DNA from: Flavobacterium laiguense
Lineage (GTDB): Bacteria > Bacteroidota > Bacteroidia > Flavobacteriales > Flavobacteriaceae
DNA length: 64,000 nt
Assembly (NCBI RefSeq): GCF_003097655.1
Contig: NZ_QCZH01000011.1
Location: 36,428 to 100,427, forward strand
Direction: 5' to 3'
Positions 26,352 through 34,155 of this stretch are shown one piece after another. A program made the position numbers and the translations under genes. The notes beneath the pieces are model-generated. The model was given only the letters and a program-made list of their open reading frames with translations, was not told the DNA's origin and searched no databases. Each line of letters opens with the position of its first letter. Position 1 is the stretch's first letter.

Positions 26352-26542
26352 CCAAAAAAGCGATCATTATTACTAGTATAGGAATTCTAGTTGGTGCGAT
26401 TGGCGGCTATTTGTATTATCACTTTGTGGGTTGTGCTTCTGGCAGTTGTGCCATAACATCAAAACCAGTAAACTCGACACTTTATGGTAGTTTACTCGGC
26501 GGATTATTGTTTAATATGTTTGTAAAAGAAGAAAGAAAATAG
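26348..26542 (+). CDS. Small membrane protein, DUF6132-like
   Basis: This encodes 64 residues. The start at 26348 overlaps the thioredoxin stop as ATGA; a longer frame from 26282 only translates the thioredoxin end in another phase. Two hydrophobic helices flank GCASGSCAITSKP, which has two Cys exposed between helices. It resembles small proteins found beside thioredoxin in sulfur clusters (DUF6132 by memory). It is the last gene of the operon. Confidence 0.75.
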   Translation: MTKKAIIITSIGILVGAIGGYLYYHFVGCASGSCAITSKPVNSTLYGSLLGGLLFNMFVKEERK

Positions 26543-26556
26543 ATAAAAAAATAGTA

Positions 26557-26604
26557 GCCACTAATTTCATAAATTAATCAGTGGAAATCTGTGTAATCAG
26601 TGGC
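26557..26604. repeat. GCCACT-type inverted repeat
   Basis: GCCACTAATT at 26557 pairs with AATCAGTGGC ending at 26604. Related to the CACTGATTTCACAGATT motif at 17648-17680. Confidence 0.45.
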
Positions 26605-26647
26605 GAAAAAAATCACAAGTATTTCAACTCGAAATACTTTTTTTATT

Positions 26648-26685
26648 TATCTTTGTTAACCAAACGGTTAAACCGAACAGTTAAC
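26648..26685 (+). promoter_or_regulatory. Promoter and palindromic operator of the efflux operon
   Basis: TATCTTTG at 26648-26655 is the -7 box. GTTAAC-N4-CGGTT-A-AACCG-N4-GTTAAC at 26655-26685 is a 31-bp palindrome that begins at the last base of the -7 box and ends five bases before the start codon. This is ideally placed for repression by the TetR-type product of the first gene. Confidence 0.7.
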
Positions 26686-26689
26686 ACCA

Positions 26690-27283
26690 ATGACCACAGA
26701 AGAAAAAATATTCAACGCCGCTAGAATTGTATTCCAAAAAAAGGGATTCGCTGGTGCACGCATGCAAGAAATTGCAGACCAAGCTGGCATCAACAAAGCA
26801 ATGCTTCATTATTGCTTCAAAAGCAAACAGTTACTTTTTGAAGCCGTTTTTATGAATGCTTTCAGCCAATTGGCTCCACAAATTAATGAGATTTTCAATT
26901 CGGATGCAACGGTTTTTGAGAAAATTAGAAAATTCACGCACAGTTACATTTCGTTTGTCATTGTCAACCCTTATTTACCGCCATTTGTAATTCAGGAAAT
27001 GAACAACAATCCCGAATTTGTAATGTCATTTTTGAATCACAAAAACAAACCCAACCCTACTCCATTACTAGCCCAAATCGAAAAAGAAATAGCCGATGGA
27101 ATAATCAAACCCATCCATCCAAAACAGCTTTTATTGGACATTTTTTCGATGACGGTTTTTCCTTTTGCCGCCAAAATGATGGTGAAAGGAATCATTCAGC
27201 TTTCCGAAACAGAATTCAATGAAATGATGGAAGAACGAAAAACTAGCATAGCCGAAACAATCATTAATTCGATAAAAAAATGA
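26690..27283 (+). CDS. TetR/AcrR family repressor (CecR-like)
   Basis: This encodes 197 residues. The N-terminal helix-turn-helix spans about residues 10-55: [35 protein letters not shown]. The C-terminal ligand-binding helices are typical of the family. It is first in an operon with a TolC protein, an HlyD protein, two ABC ATPases and two permeases; this gene order matches E. coli cecR (ybiH)-ybhGFSR. It likely represses its own promoter through the palindrome at 26655-26685. Its stop overlaps the next start as ATGA. Confidence 0.88.
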   Translation: MTTEEKIFNAARIVFQKKGFAGARMQEIADQAGINKAMLHYCFKSKQLLFEAVFMNAFSQLAPQINEIFNSDATVFEKIRKFTHSYISFVIVNPYLPPFVIQEMNNNPEFVMSFLNHKNKPNPTPLLAQIEKEIADGIIKPIHPKQLLLDIFSMTVFPFAAKMMVKGIIQLSETEFNEMMEERKTSIAETIINSIKK

Positions 27284-28548
27284 GAACTTCAAAATACACC
27301 ATTGGCATCTTTTTTTTATTCCCCATTTTTGCTTTAGCACAGCAAAAAATGACACTGGAAAATTGTTATTCTTTGGTTCATCAAAATTATCCAACAGCCA
27401 AACAAATTACATTATTACAGCAAAAATCCGATTACGAAGTGAATGCTTTACAAACTGGAAAACTGCCAAAAATAGATTTGAATGCACAAGGAACCTATCA
27501 AAATCAAGTTACCGAAATTCCAAATCCATTTGTAACACCACTGAACAAAGACCAATACAAAGCCACTTTAGATATCAACCAGTTGCTTTATAATGGCGGG
27601 TTAATTGATGCCAATACCAAACTCAAAGAAGCGCAAACCAAAACCCAACAGCAACAAGTCGAGGTTAATTTATACCAACTCAAGTCCAAAATAAATCAGT
27701 TATTTTTTTCTATTTTACTTTTGCAGGAGCGAAAAGACCTTTTGATTGCCAAGCAAAAACAATTGGAATCTAAAATAAAAGAGGTCAAGGCAGGCATTCA
27801 GTTTGGTGCCATTCTACCCGCTTCCGAGAAAGTATTGGAAGCCGAAAATCTTAAAATCAAACAGCAACTTTCGGAAATTCAATATGACAGGAAAAGGTTG
27901 TTTGAAAATCTTTCTTCCATAACCTATACCACAATTCCGGAAACAACAGAATTAGATAAACCAATTATTACCACACCAACAAATACAACCATTAACCGAC
28001 CAGAAATACATTACTTCGAATTACAGGAACAACAAATCGATGCTTCAAAAAGCATATTGACCAAAAATAATTTACCCAAAATAAATGCCTTTGGAATCGC
28101 AGGTTACGGAAATCCAGGTTTGAATATGATTGAAAACTCGTTTGAACCCATTTTCATGGTAGGATTGAAAGCCAATTGGAATGTCTTTGACTGGAACAAA
28201 TCAAAATCAGAGAAGGAAGCACTTATTGTTTCTGCCGATATCATCGCTACCGAAAAAGAAACGTTCTTGCTCAACAACAACATTCAACTGCAAGAAATCA
28301 ATGCAGAAATACAAAAATCGGAAGCCAACATCGCAACCGATACCGACATAATCACTCTACGAGAATATGTAGAGAAATCGGCCAGTTCACAATTAAAAAA
28401 TGGCGTCATCACCGCCTCCGAATATTTGACCGAATTCACCAATTTGTATGAAGCTAAAAACAGCCAAAAAATTCACGAAATACAATTGGAACTGGCAAAA
28501 GCCAATTATCAAGTCGTTATTGGAAGTCCTCCCCCGCCCCGCCCCTAG
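27280..28548 (+). CDS. TolC family outer membrane efflux protein
   Basis: This encodes 422 residues. A signal peptide ends near LAQQ. The two halves have the long helical heptads and short OM strands of TolC proteins ([40 protein letters not shown]). It forms the outer membrane channel for the ABC pump encoded by the following genes. Its last residues, SPPPPRP, are read from a C-rich intergenic repeat (28529-28561), so the original C-terminus has been altered by repeat invasion; the core appears intact. Confidence 0.9.
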   Translation: MRTSKYTIGIFFLFPIFALAQQKMTLENCYSLVHQNYPTAKQITLLQQKSDYEVNALQTGKLPKIDLNAQGTYQNQVTEIPNPFVTPLNKDQYKATLDINQLLYNGGLIDANTKLKEAQTKTQQQQVEVNLYQLKSKINQLFFSILLLQERKDLLIAKQKQLESKIKEVKAGIQFGAILPASEKVLEAENLKIKQQLSEIQYDRKRLFENLSSITYTTIPETTELDKPIITTPTNTTINRPEIHYFELQEQQIDASKSILTKNNLPKINAFGIAGYGNPGLNMIENSFEPIFMVGLKANWNVFDWNKSKSEKEALIVSADIIATEKETFLLNNNIQLQEINAEIQKSEANIATDTDIITLREYVEKSASSQLKNGVITASEYLTEFTNLYEAKNSQKIHEIQLELAKANYQVVIGSPPPPRP

Positions 28549-28561
28549 CCCCTAAAGGGGG
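28529..28561. repeat. C-rich repeat at the end of the TolC gene
   Basis: CCTCCCCCGCCCCGCCCCTAGCCCC followed by TAAAGGGGG; the last part is a hairpin CCCCTAAAGGGG. It supplies the final codons and stop of the TolC gene. Confidence 0.55.
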
Positions 28562-28604
28562 ATAAATAGGGCGACACAATTAAACTTTTAAACCATTAAA
28601 CAAA

Positions 28605-29507
28605 ATGAAACAAATATTTATCCTAACACTTCTGTTAAGCCTGTTTTCGTGCAACAGCAGCAACGAAAAAGCCGATGGTTACGGGAATTTTGAAGCGACC
28701 GAAGTCACCATTTCGGCGGAAGCCAATGGAAAACTGGAGTATTTAAATCTTGAAGAAGGTGATATAATCGAGCCAAATACTTTGGTAGGATTGGTCGATA
28801 CCATTCAATTGCATTTGAACAAGCAGCAACTCGTAGCTTCAAAGGCGACAGTGTATTCCAAATCGGAAAATGTATTATCACAAATCAGCGTATTGCAAGC
28901 ACAACTCAAAACCACATTGAAAGAGCAAAAAAGGATTCAGAATATGTTTGCCGAAAACGCCGCCACCAAACGTCAAGTTGATGAAATAGAAGGAAAAGTG
29001 AATGTAATTAAAGAACAAATAAAAGGAGTTCAAACCCAAAATGCACCAATTATAAACGAAATCACCTCAATTGATGTTCAAATCAAGAAGATTAATGACC
29101 AAATCAAGAACAGCAAAATAATCAATCCGATAAAAGCAACCGTTTTGGCCAAATATGCCGAACCCAATGAAACAGCTTCCTTTGGAAAACCGCTTTATAA
29201 AATAGCCAACCTCAGCCAAATGACGTTACGCGTTTACATTAGCGAAACCCAACTCCCGCAAATAAAATTAAATCAAAAAGTAACTGTAAAAATCGATAAC
29301 GGAACCGGAATGAAATCCTATCCCGGAACAATTTCCTGGATTTCATCGGTAGCGGAGTTCACTCCAAAAATCATTCAAACCAAAGAAGAACGCGTAAACT
29401 TAGTCTATGCCGTAAAAATGGAAGTGAAAAATGATGGCGGTTTAAAAATAGGAATGCCCGCCGAAATGTGGATAGCCCCCAATGATATTAAGTTAAGGAT
29501 AAAATGA
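28605..29507 (+). CDS. HlyD family membrane-fusion lipoprotein (YbhG-like)
   Basis: This encodes 300 residues. The signal ends LFSC, giving lipidated Cys16, so the adaptor is anchored to a membrane by lipid. The lipoyl half near residues 25-60 (GNFEATEVTISAEANGKLEYLNLEEGD) and its return (INPIKATVLAKYAEPNE) flank a coiled-coil hairpin (about 75-165). A beta-barrel domain with VRVYISETQL-like strands follows. It links the inner membrane ABC pump to TolC. It is equivalent to YbhG in the E. coli operon. Confidence 0.88.
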   Translation: MKQIFILTLLLSLFSCNSSNEKADGYGNFEATEVTISAEANGKLEYLNLEEGDIIEPNTLVGLVDTIQLHLNKQQLVASKATVYSKSENVLSQISVLQAQLKTTLKEQKRIQNMFAENAATKRQVDEIEGKVNVIKEQIKGVQTQNAPIINEITSIDVQIKKINDQIKNSKIINPIKATVLAKYAEPNETASFGKPLYKIANLSQMTLRVYISETQLPQIKLNQKVTVKIDNGTGMKSYPGTISWISSVAEFTPKIIQTKEERVNLVYAVKMEVKNDGGLKIGMPAEMWIAPNDIKLRIK

Positions 29508-29591
29508 TAAATTTGATTGCAGATTTTTGATTAACGATTTTTGATTTTTGATTTTCTTTGATTGCCATTGTTATTGAAATTGCCATTGACC

Positions 29592-30488
29592 ATGAGTATA
29601 AAAGTCCAAAACATTTCCAAATCCTACAACAAGTTAAAAGCGGTTGAAGCCATTTCTTTTGCCGTAAATGAAGGTGAAATATTTGGTCTCATTGGGCCTG
29701 ATGGAGCCGGAAAAACAACGCTTTTCAGGATATTAACCACTTTGCTGATTGCCGATGAAGGAACTGCATCCGTTGCGGGATTTGATGTCGTCAAAGAATA
29801 CAAATCCATACGAAATTGCGTGGGTTATATGCCCGGAAAATTCTCTTTGTATCAAGATTTATCCGTTGAAGAAAACTTGACTTTTTTCGCGACACTTTTT
29901 GGCACTACCATCAAAGAAAGTTATGATTTAATCAAAGATATTTACATTCAGATAGAGCCTTTTAAAACTCGAAGAGCGGGAGCACTTTCAGGCGGAATGA
30001 AACAAAAACTGGCTTTGTGCTGTGCTTTAATCCACAAACCAAAAGTCTTATTTCTGGACGAACCCACAACAGGAGTAGATCCCGTTTCCCGAAAAGAATT
30101 TTGGCAAATGCTCAAGCTATTACAACAAAAAGGAATTACGATTTTGGTTTCAACACCGTATATGGATGAAGCGGCTATGTGTGACCGAATTGCCTTAATC
30201 CAGAAAGGACAAATATTAATAATTGATTCTCCTAATAACATTATCGAGAAATATGAGAAAACCATTTATGACGTTCGAGCCAAGAACGCTTATCAGCTCC
30301 TACTCGATTTAAAAAGTTATCCGAGTCAATACAGTGTTTTTGCTTTTGGGGAATCCATTCATTATATCGATAAAAAAACAGAATTTGATAGTAACGAATT
30401 GCATAAATATCTAGAAGAAAAAAAACATGCCGAAATAGAAATTCGAATAACAAAACCAACCATAGAAGATGTTTTTATGGATTTGTAA
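29592..30488 (+). CDS. ABC transporter ATPase, first half of a split YbhF
   Basis: The start at 29592 (MSIKVQNISKSY) is family-like; the upstream frame from 29562 translates an intergenic TTGATT-type repeat. It encodes 298 residues. Walker A is GPDGAGKTT, the signature LSGGMKQKL, Walker B VLFLDEPTTGVDP, and the switch region STPYMDEA with the H-loop position as Tyr (STPY rather than TTH), a deviation from the usual His. It corresponds to the N-terminal ATPase of E. coli YbhF. Confidence 0.9.
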   Translation: MSIKVQNISKSYNKLKAVEAISFAVNEGEIFGLIGPDGAGKTTLFRILTTLLIADEGTASVAGFDVVKEYKSIRNCVGYMPGKFSLYQDLSVEENLTFFATLFGTTIKESYDLIKDIYIQIEPFKTRRAGALSGGMKQKLALCCALIHKPKVLFLDEPTTGVDPVSRKEFWQMLKLLQQKGITILVSTPYMDEAAMCDRIALIQKGQILIIDSPNNIIEKYEKTIYDVRAKNAYQLLLDLKSYPSQYSVFAFGESIHYIDKKTEFDSNELHKYLEEKKHAEIEIRITKPTIEDVFMDL

Positions 30489-30515
30489 TTAATTACTAAA
30501 TAATCTCCATCCACA

Positions 30516-31250
30516 ATGAACCAAGAAAAAATCATCACCGTAAATAACCTCACCAAAGAATTTGGCAGTTTCACCGCTGTCGACGGCATTTCCTTTGATG
30601 TGTACAAAGGGGAGATTTTTGGGTTTCTTGGTGCCAATGGAGCCGGAAAAACGACGGCTATAAAAATGCTTATCGGGATTTCAAAACCCACCTCTGGCGA
30701 AGCTCTCGTGGCGGGATTTGATGTAAAAACCCATGCCGAAATGGTCAAAAAAAGCATTGGCTATATGAGTCAGAAGTTTTCCATGTATGACGATTTGACC
30801 ATCAAAGAAAACATCACTTTCTTTGGCGGAATCTATGGTTTGTCCCGTGCCAAAATCAAAGAAAAAACAACACAATTAATTCAGGATTTGAATTTACAAG
30901 ATGTTGCCGACAAGCTGGTAAAAGCACTTCCTTTGGGTTGGAAACAAAAACTTTCCTTTTCAGTGGCATTGTTGCACGAGCCCAAAATTGTATTTCTCGA
31001 CGAACCCACAGGAGGCGTTGACCCCATAACCCGAAGACAATTCTGGGAAATGATTTATGCAGAAGCCCACAAAGGCACGACGCTATTTGTCACCACACAT
31101 TATATGGACGAAGCCGAATATTGCGACCGAGTCTCGATTATGGTCGAAGGAAAAATAGAAGCCCTCGACAGTCCAAAAAATTTAAAACAAAAATACAATG
31201 TCGATTCCATGAATGATGTTTTCCTGAAACTCGCCCGAAACGTAGAATAG
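30516..31250 (+). CDS. ABC transporter ATPase, second half of a split YbhF
   Basis: This encodes 244 residues. Walker A is GANGAGKTT, Walker B IVFLDEPTGGVDP, and the H-loop TTHYMDEAEYCDR has His present. The signature is LPLGWKQKL instead of LSGGQ, as in the second domain of YbhF (LPTGFKQRL). The first ATPase therefore has a good signature but lacks the H-loop His, while this one has His but a degenerate signature. A heterodimer would have one complete composite site. Confidence 0.9.
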   Translation: MNQEKIITVNNLTKEFGSFTAVDGISFDVYKGEIFGFLGANGAGKTTAIKMLIGISKPTSGEALVAGFDVKTHAEMVKKSIGYMSQKFSMYDDLTIKENITFFGGIYGLSRAKIKEKTTQLIQDLNLQDVADKLVKALPLGWKQKLSFSVALLHEPKIVFLDEPTGGVDPITRRQFWEMIYAEAHKGTTLFVTTHYMDEAEYCDRVSIMVEGKIEALDSPKNLKQKYNVDSMNDVFLKLARNVE

Positions 31251-31345
31251 TTAGCAGGTTACAGTTTTCAGATTGCAGTATCACATACAGACAAAAACAG
31301 TAAAAAATCTAATAATCCAACAATCTAATAATCTAAGCAGTCAAA

Positions 31346-32452
31346 ATGAAAAGATTCATCGGTTTTGTAACAAAAGAATTCTACCACATTTTTCGGGACA
31401 AACGAACTATGTTTATCCTTTTTGGAATGCCTATGGTTCAAATTATGCTGTTTGGGTTTGCCATTACCAATGAAGTCAACAATGTCAATATCGCAATTTT
31501 CGACCAATCCAAAGACAGCGAAACCCAACAAATAATCAATAAAATAAGTGCTTCGAAGTATTTTAAAATCGAGAGCCAAATCACCCACGAAGCCCAAATA
31601 GAAAGCATTTTCCGAACCGGAAAAGTAAAAGCCGTCTTGGTATTCGAGAAAGACTTTATCCAAAACTTACAAAACAAAAAGACAGCCAAAGTCCAAGTCA
31701 TCACCGATGCCACCGACCCCAATATGGCCAATACCATCACCAATTACATTAATGCCATTTTACAAAACTATTCACAGGAAATCAATACAAACAGTAAACC
31801 CCTTTACCAAATCCAGACCCAAACCCAACTCTATTACAACCCCGAACTCAAGAGTGTTTTCACTTTTGTCCCGGGAGTGATGACGATAATTTTGATGTTA
31901 GTTTCGGCTATGATGACCTCCATTTCCATCACGCGGGAAAAAGAAATGGGCACCATGGAAGTGCTTTTAGTCTCGCCCATAAAACCCTTTCAAGTGGTCA
32001 TTGGCAAAGTATTTCCATATATTTTTCTATCGATAATCAATGCAACTATCATCTTGCTTTTGGGCATATTTGTGTTCAAAATGCCCATCGAAGGCAGTCT
32101 TTTTCTATTGGCCCTCGAAAGTATCTTATTCATCATTACCGCATTGTCACTGGGAATTTTAATCTCCACTATTGCTCAATCACAGCAAACCGCCATGATG
32201 TTTTCCTTAGCAGGATTAATGCTGCCCGTCATCATCCTATCGGGTTTCATTTTCCCCATTTCGAGTATGCCTGTACCACTACAAATCATCAGCAACATCA
32301 TTCCAGCCAAATGGTTCATCATCATCATCAAAGCCATTATGCTCAAAGGAGCCACCATCCATACCATCTGGAAAGAAACACTAATCCTCATCGGAATGAC
32401 GCTGTTTTTCATAGCCGTAAGCATCAAAAAATATAAAATTCGTCTAGAATAG
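31346..32452 (+). CDS. ABC-2 type permease (YbhS-like)
   Basis: This encodes 368 residues. One N-terminal helix (about 20-40), a large periplasmic domain (about 45-175, with VNIAIFDQSKDSETQQ), then five helices starting VFTFVPGVMTIILMLVSAMMTSISITREKE and the family motif EKEMGTMEVLLVSP. It pairs with the next permease to form the membrane core of the efflux pump. The gap of about 95 bases before it and the 145 bases after it contain only repeat-like sequence. Confidence 0.9.
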   Translation: MKRFIGFVTKEFYHIFRDKRTMFILFGMPMVQIMLFGFAITNEVNNVNIAIFDQSKDSETQQIINKISASKYFKIESQITHEAQIESIFRTGKVKAVLVFEKDFIQNLQNKKTAKVQVITDATDPNMANTITNYINAILQNYSQEINTNSKPLYQIQTQTQLYYNPELKSVFTFVPGVMTIILMLVSAMMTSISITREKEMGTMEVLLVSPIKPFQVVIGKVFPYIFLSIINATIILLLGIFVFKMPIEGSLFLLALESILFIITALSLGILISTIAQSQQTAMMFSLAGLMLPVIILSGFIFPISSMPVPLQIISNIIPAKWFIIIIKAIMLKGATIHTIWKETLILIGMTLFFIAVSIKKYKIRLE

Positions 32453-32507
32453 TGAGAAAGAAAAAAGAATTAAGAGTAGAGAAAATAGACAACGAAATCA
32501 AAAAACT

Positions 32508-32572
32508 GAAATCTCTGTGCCTTAGCATTGAAAACACAATCCTCTTTGCGTCTTTGCGCCTTTGCGGTGAAA
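32508..32572. repeat. CTTTGCG-type intergenic repeat
   Basis: CTCTTTGCGTCTTTGCGCCTTTGCGG shares its core with the fumC leader repeat at 3506-3562. It lies between the two permease genes of the efflux operon. Confidence 0.45.
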
Positions 32573-32597
32573 AAACTCAGCTGTAAAAAACATCAAA

Positions 32598-33722
32598 ATG
32601 AAAACAATCATATTCATCATCCAGAAAGAATTCAGACAAATCTTTAGAGACAAAGGAATGTTACCTATTATATTTATTTTACCACTTATCCAACTTTTGA
32701 TTTTATCCAACGCCGCCAGTTTTGAAGTCCAAAACATCAAGTTTTCTTATATCGATCATGATCATTCAGCAGCATCTAGAGAACTCATTAGTAAATTTCA
32801 GGCTTCAAAATCTTTTAAAATAGTAAATCAATTCAATACTAAAGAAGAAGCCAATATCGAAATGCAAAAAGGAAACGTCGATATTATTCTTGAAATTCCT
32901 ACTCATTTTGAACGCAACCTCATCACCGAAAAAGCCACCACCCTATCCGTAAGTATCAATGCTATCGATGGGGCATCAGCAGGAGTTGAGAATGTATACA
33001 TTTCGCAAATCATTGGGACGTACAACCAAAAAACACAAAGTCAACTCTTTCAATACAATGACGGTACTTTTGTTTCGCCACAAAACATAGTCACCATTCC
33101 TTCCTTTTGGTACAACAATACGCTAAACTACAAAACCTATATGGTGCCTGGAATTTTGGTGTTATTGGTCACCATGATTACTCTTTTTCTGTCGTCTATG
33201 AATATAGTACGAGAAAAAGAAATTGGAACCTTAGAACAAATCAATGTGACTCCTATCAAAAAACACCAATTCATTATTGGCAAATTATTTCCTTTTTGGA
33301 TCCTAGGTTTGGTCATTTTATCTATTGGTTTATTAATTGCAAAATTCGTTTTCAATGTCCCCATGTTAGGTAGTTTGGTTTTGATTTACGCCTTTACATC
33401 TATTTATTTATTAGTCATTCTCGGCATCGGAATATTCATTTCCAACCATTCAGATACTCAACAACAAGCCATGTTTATTGCTTGGTTTTTTATGGTTATT
33501 TTTCTACTGATGAGTGGATTATTTACCCCAATTGAAAGTATGCCGCACTGGGCACAAAACATTACGTTGTTCAACCCCATTCGGTATTTTGTCGAAATCA
33601 TAAGGATGGTCATGCTCAAAGGAGCCACTTTTTCGGATATAACAACTCAGTTTTCTATTATAACTGGCTATGCCATTGTTTTAAATACTCTTGCTGTATT
33701 GAGTTATAAAAAAGTTAATTAA
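32598..33722 (+). CDS. ABC-2 type permease (YbhR-like)
   Basis: This encodes 374 residues. It has the same plan as the preceding permease: an N-terminal helix, a periplasmic domain with FSYIDHDHSAASRELI, and five helices with the motif EKEIGTLEQINVTPIKK. It is the last gene of the efflux operon. In E. coli the equivalent system affects sensitivity to cefoperazone, chloramphenicol and cations; the substrate here is unknown. Confidence 0.9.
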   Translation: MKTIIFIIQKEFRQIFRDKGMLPIIFILPLIQLLILSNAASFEVQNIKFSYIDHDHSAASRELISKFQASKSFKIVNQFNTKEEANIEMQKGNVDIILEIPTHFERNLITEKATTLSVSINAIDGASAGVENVYISQIIGTYNQKTQSQLFQYNDGTFVSPQNIVTIPSFWYNNTLNYKTYMVPGILVLLVTMITLFLSSMNIVREKEIGTLEQINVTPIKKHQFIIGKLFPFWILGLVILSIGLLIAKFVFNVPMLGSLVLIYAFTSIYLLVILGIGIFISNHSDTQQQAMFIAWFFMVIFLLMSGLFTPIESMPHWAQNITLFNPIRYFVEIIRMVMLKGATFSDITTQFSIITGYAIVLNTLAVLSYKKVN

Positions 33723-33784
33723 TGACAGATTTTCAAAAAAAGCAATAAATTTGAATCATCATTAAAATCAAAAACCATAAAAAT

Positions 33785-34006
33785 ATGAAAAACTTAATTG
33801 CAGTTTTGGCCGTAACATTATTTTCAGCAGGCATGAATGTGAGTGCTCAAGAAACTCCGAAAAAAGAAACTCCGAAAAAAGAATGCAGCGCAAAAGATAA
33901 AAAAGCTTGCGTAAAAGATCACAAAACCTGTTCTGCTGAAGAAAAGAAAGCTTGTGATAAAACAAAAAAAGCTTGTTGTGCTGCTAAAACTGAAAAGAAA
34001 GCGTAA
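33785..34006 (+). CDS. Small exported Cys/Lys-rich protein
   Basis: This encodes 73 residues. A signal peptide ends NVSAQ. The mature part is about 50 residues, with six Cys and very many Lys arranged in loose repeats: ECSAKDKKACVKD, TCSAEEKKACDKT, ACCAAKTEKK, and a tandem ETPKK ETPKK. Such sequences bind metals or exist as unstructured periplasmic peptides. A strong terminator at 34031-34067 ends a single-gene transcript. No family is recognised. Confidence 0.7.
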   Translation: MKNLIAVLAVTLFSAGMNVSAQETPKKETPKKECSAKDKKACVKDHKTCSAEEKKACDKTKKACCAAKTEKKA

Positions 34007-34030
34007 TGTAATTTAATTTATAATGACCCT

Positions 34031-34067
34031 AAAAGAGTGTTTGAAGGTTCAAACACTCTTTTTTTTT
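34031..34067 (+). terminator. Strong terminator after the Cys/Lys-rich gene
   Basis: AAAGAGTGTTTGAA pairs with TTCAAACACTCTTT around GG and is followed by more than six further T. Confidence 0.85.
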
Positions 34068-34155
34068 GCAAAAAACTCATTTACAGACCATTTATTACCA
34101 AAAACACCTTTGCTGCTATTTTATAATTCTATATTTTTGAGAAAACTTATTTTTC

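Noticed and set aside
33107..33373. 88-residue frame in the second permease
   Set aside because: Another phase of the permease, with no independent features.
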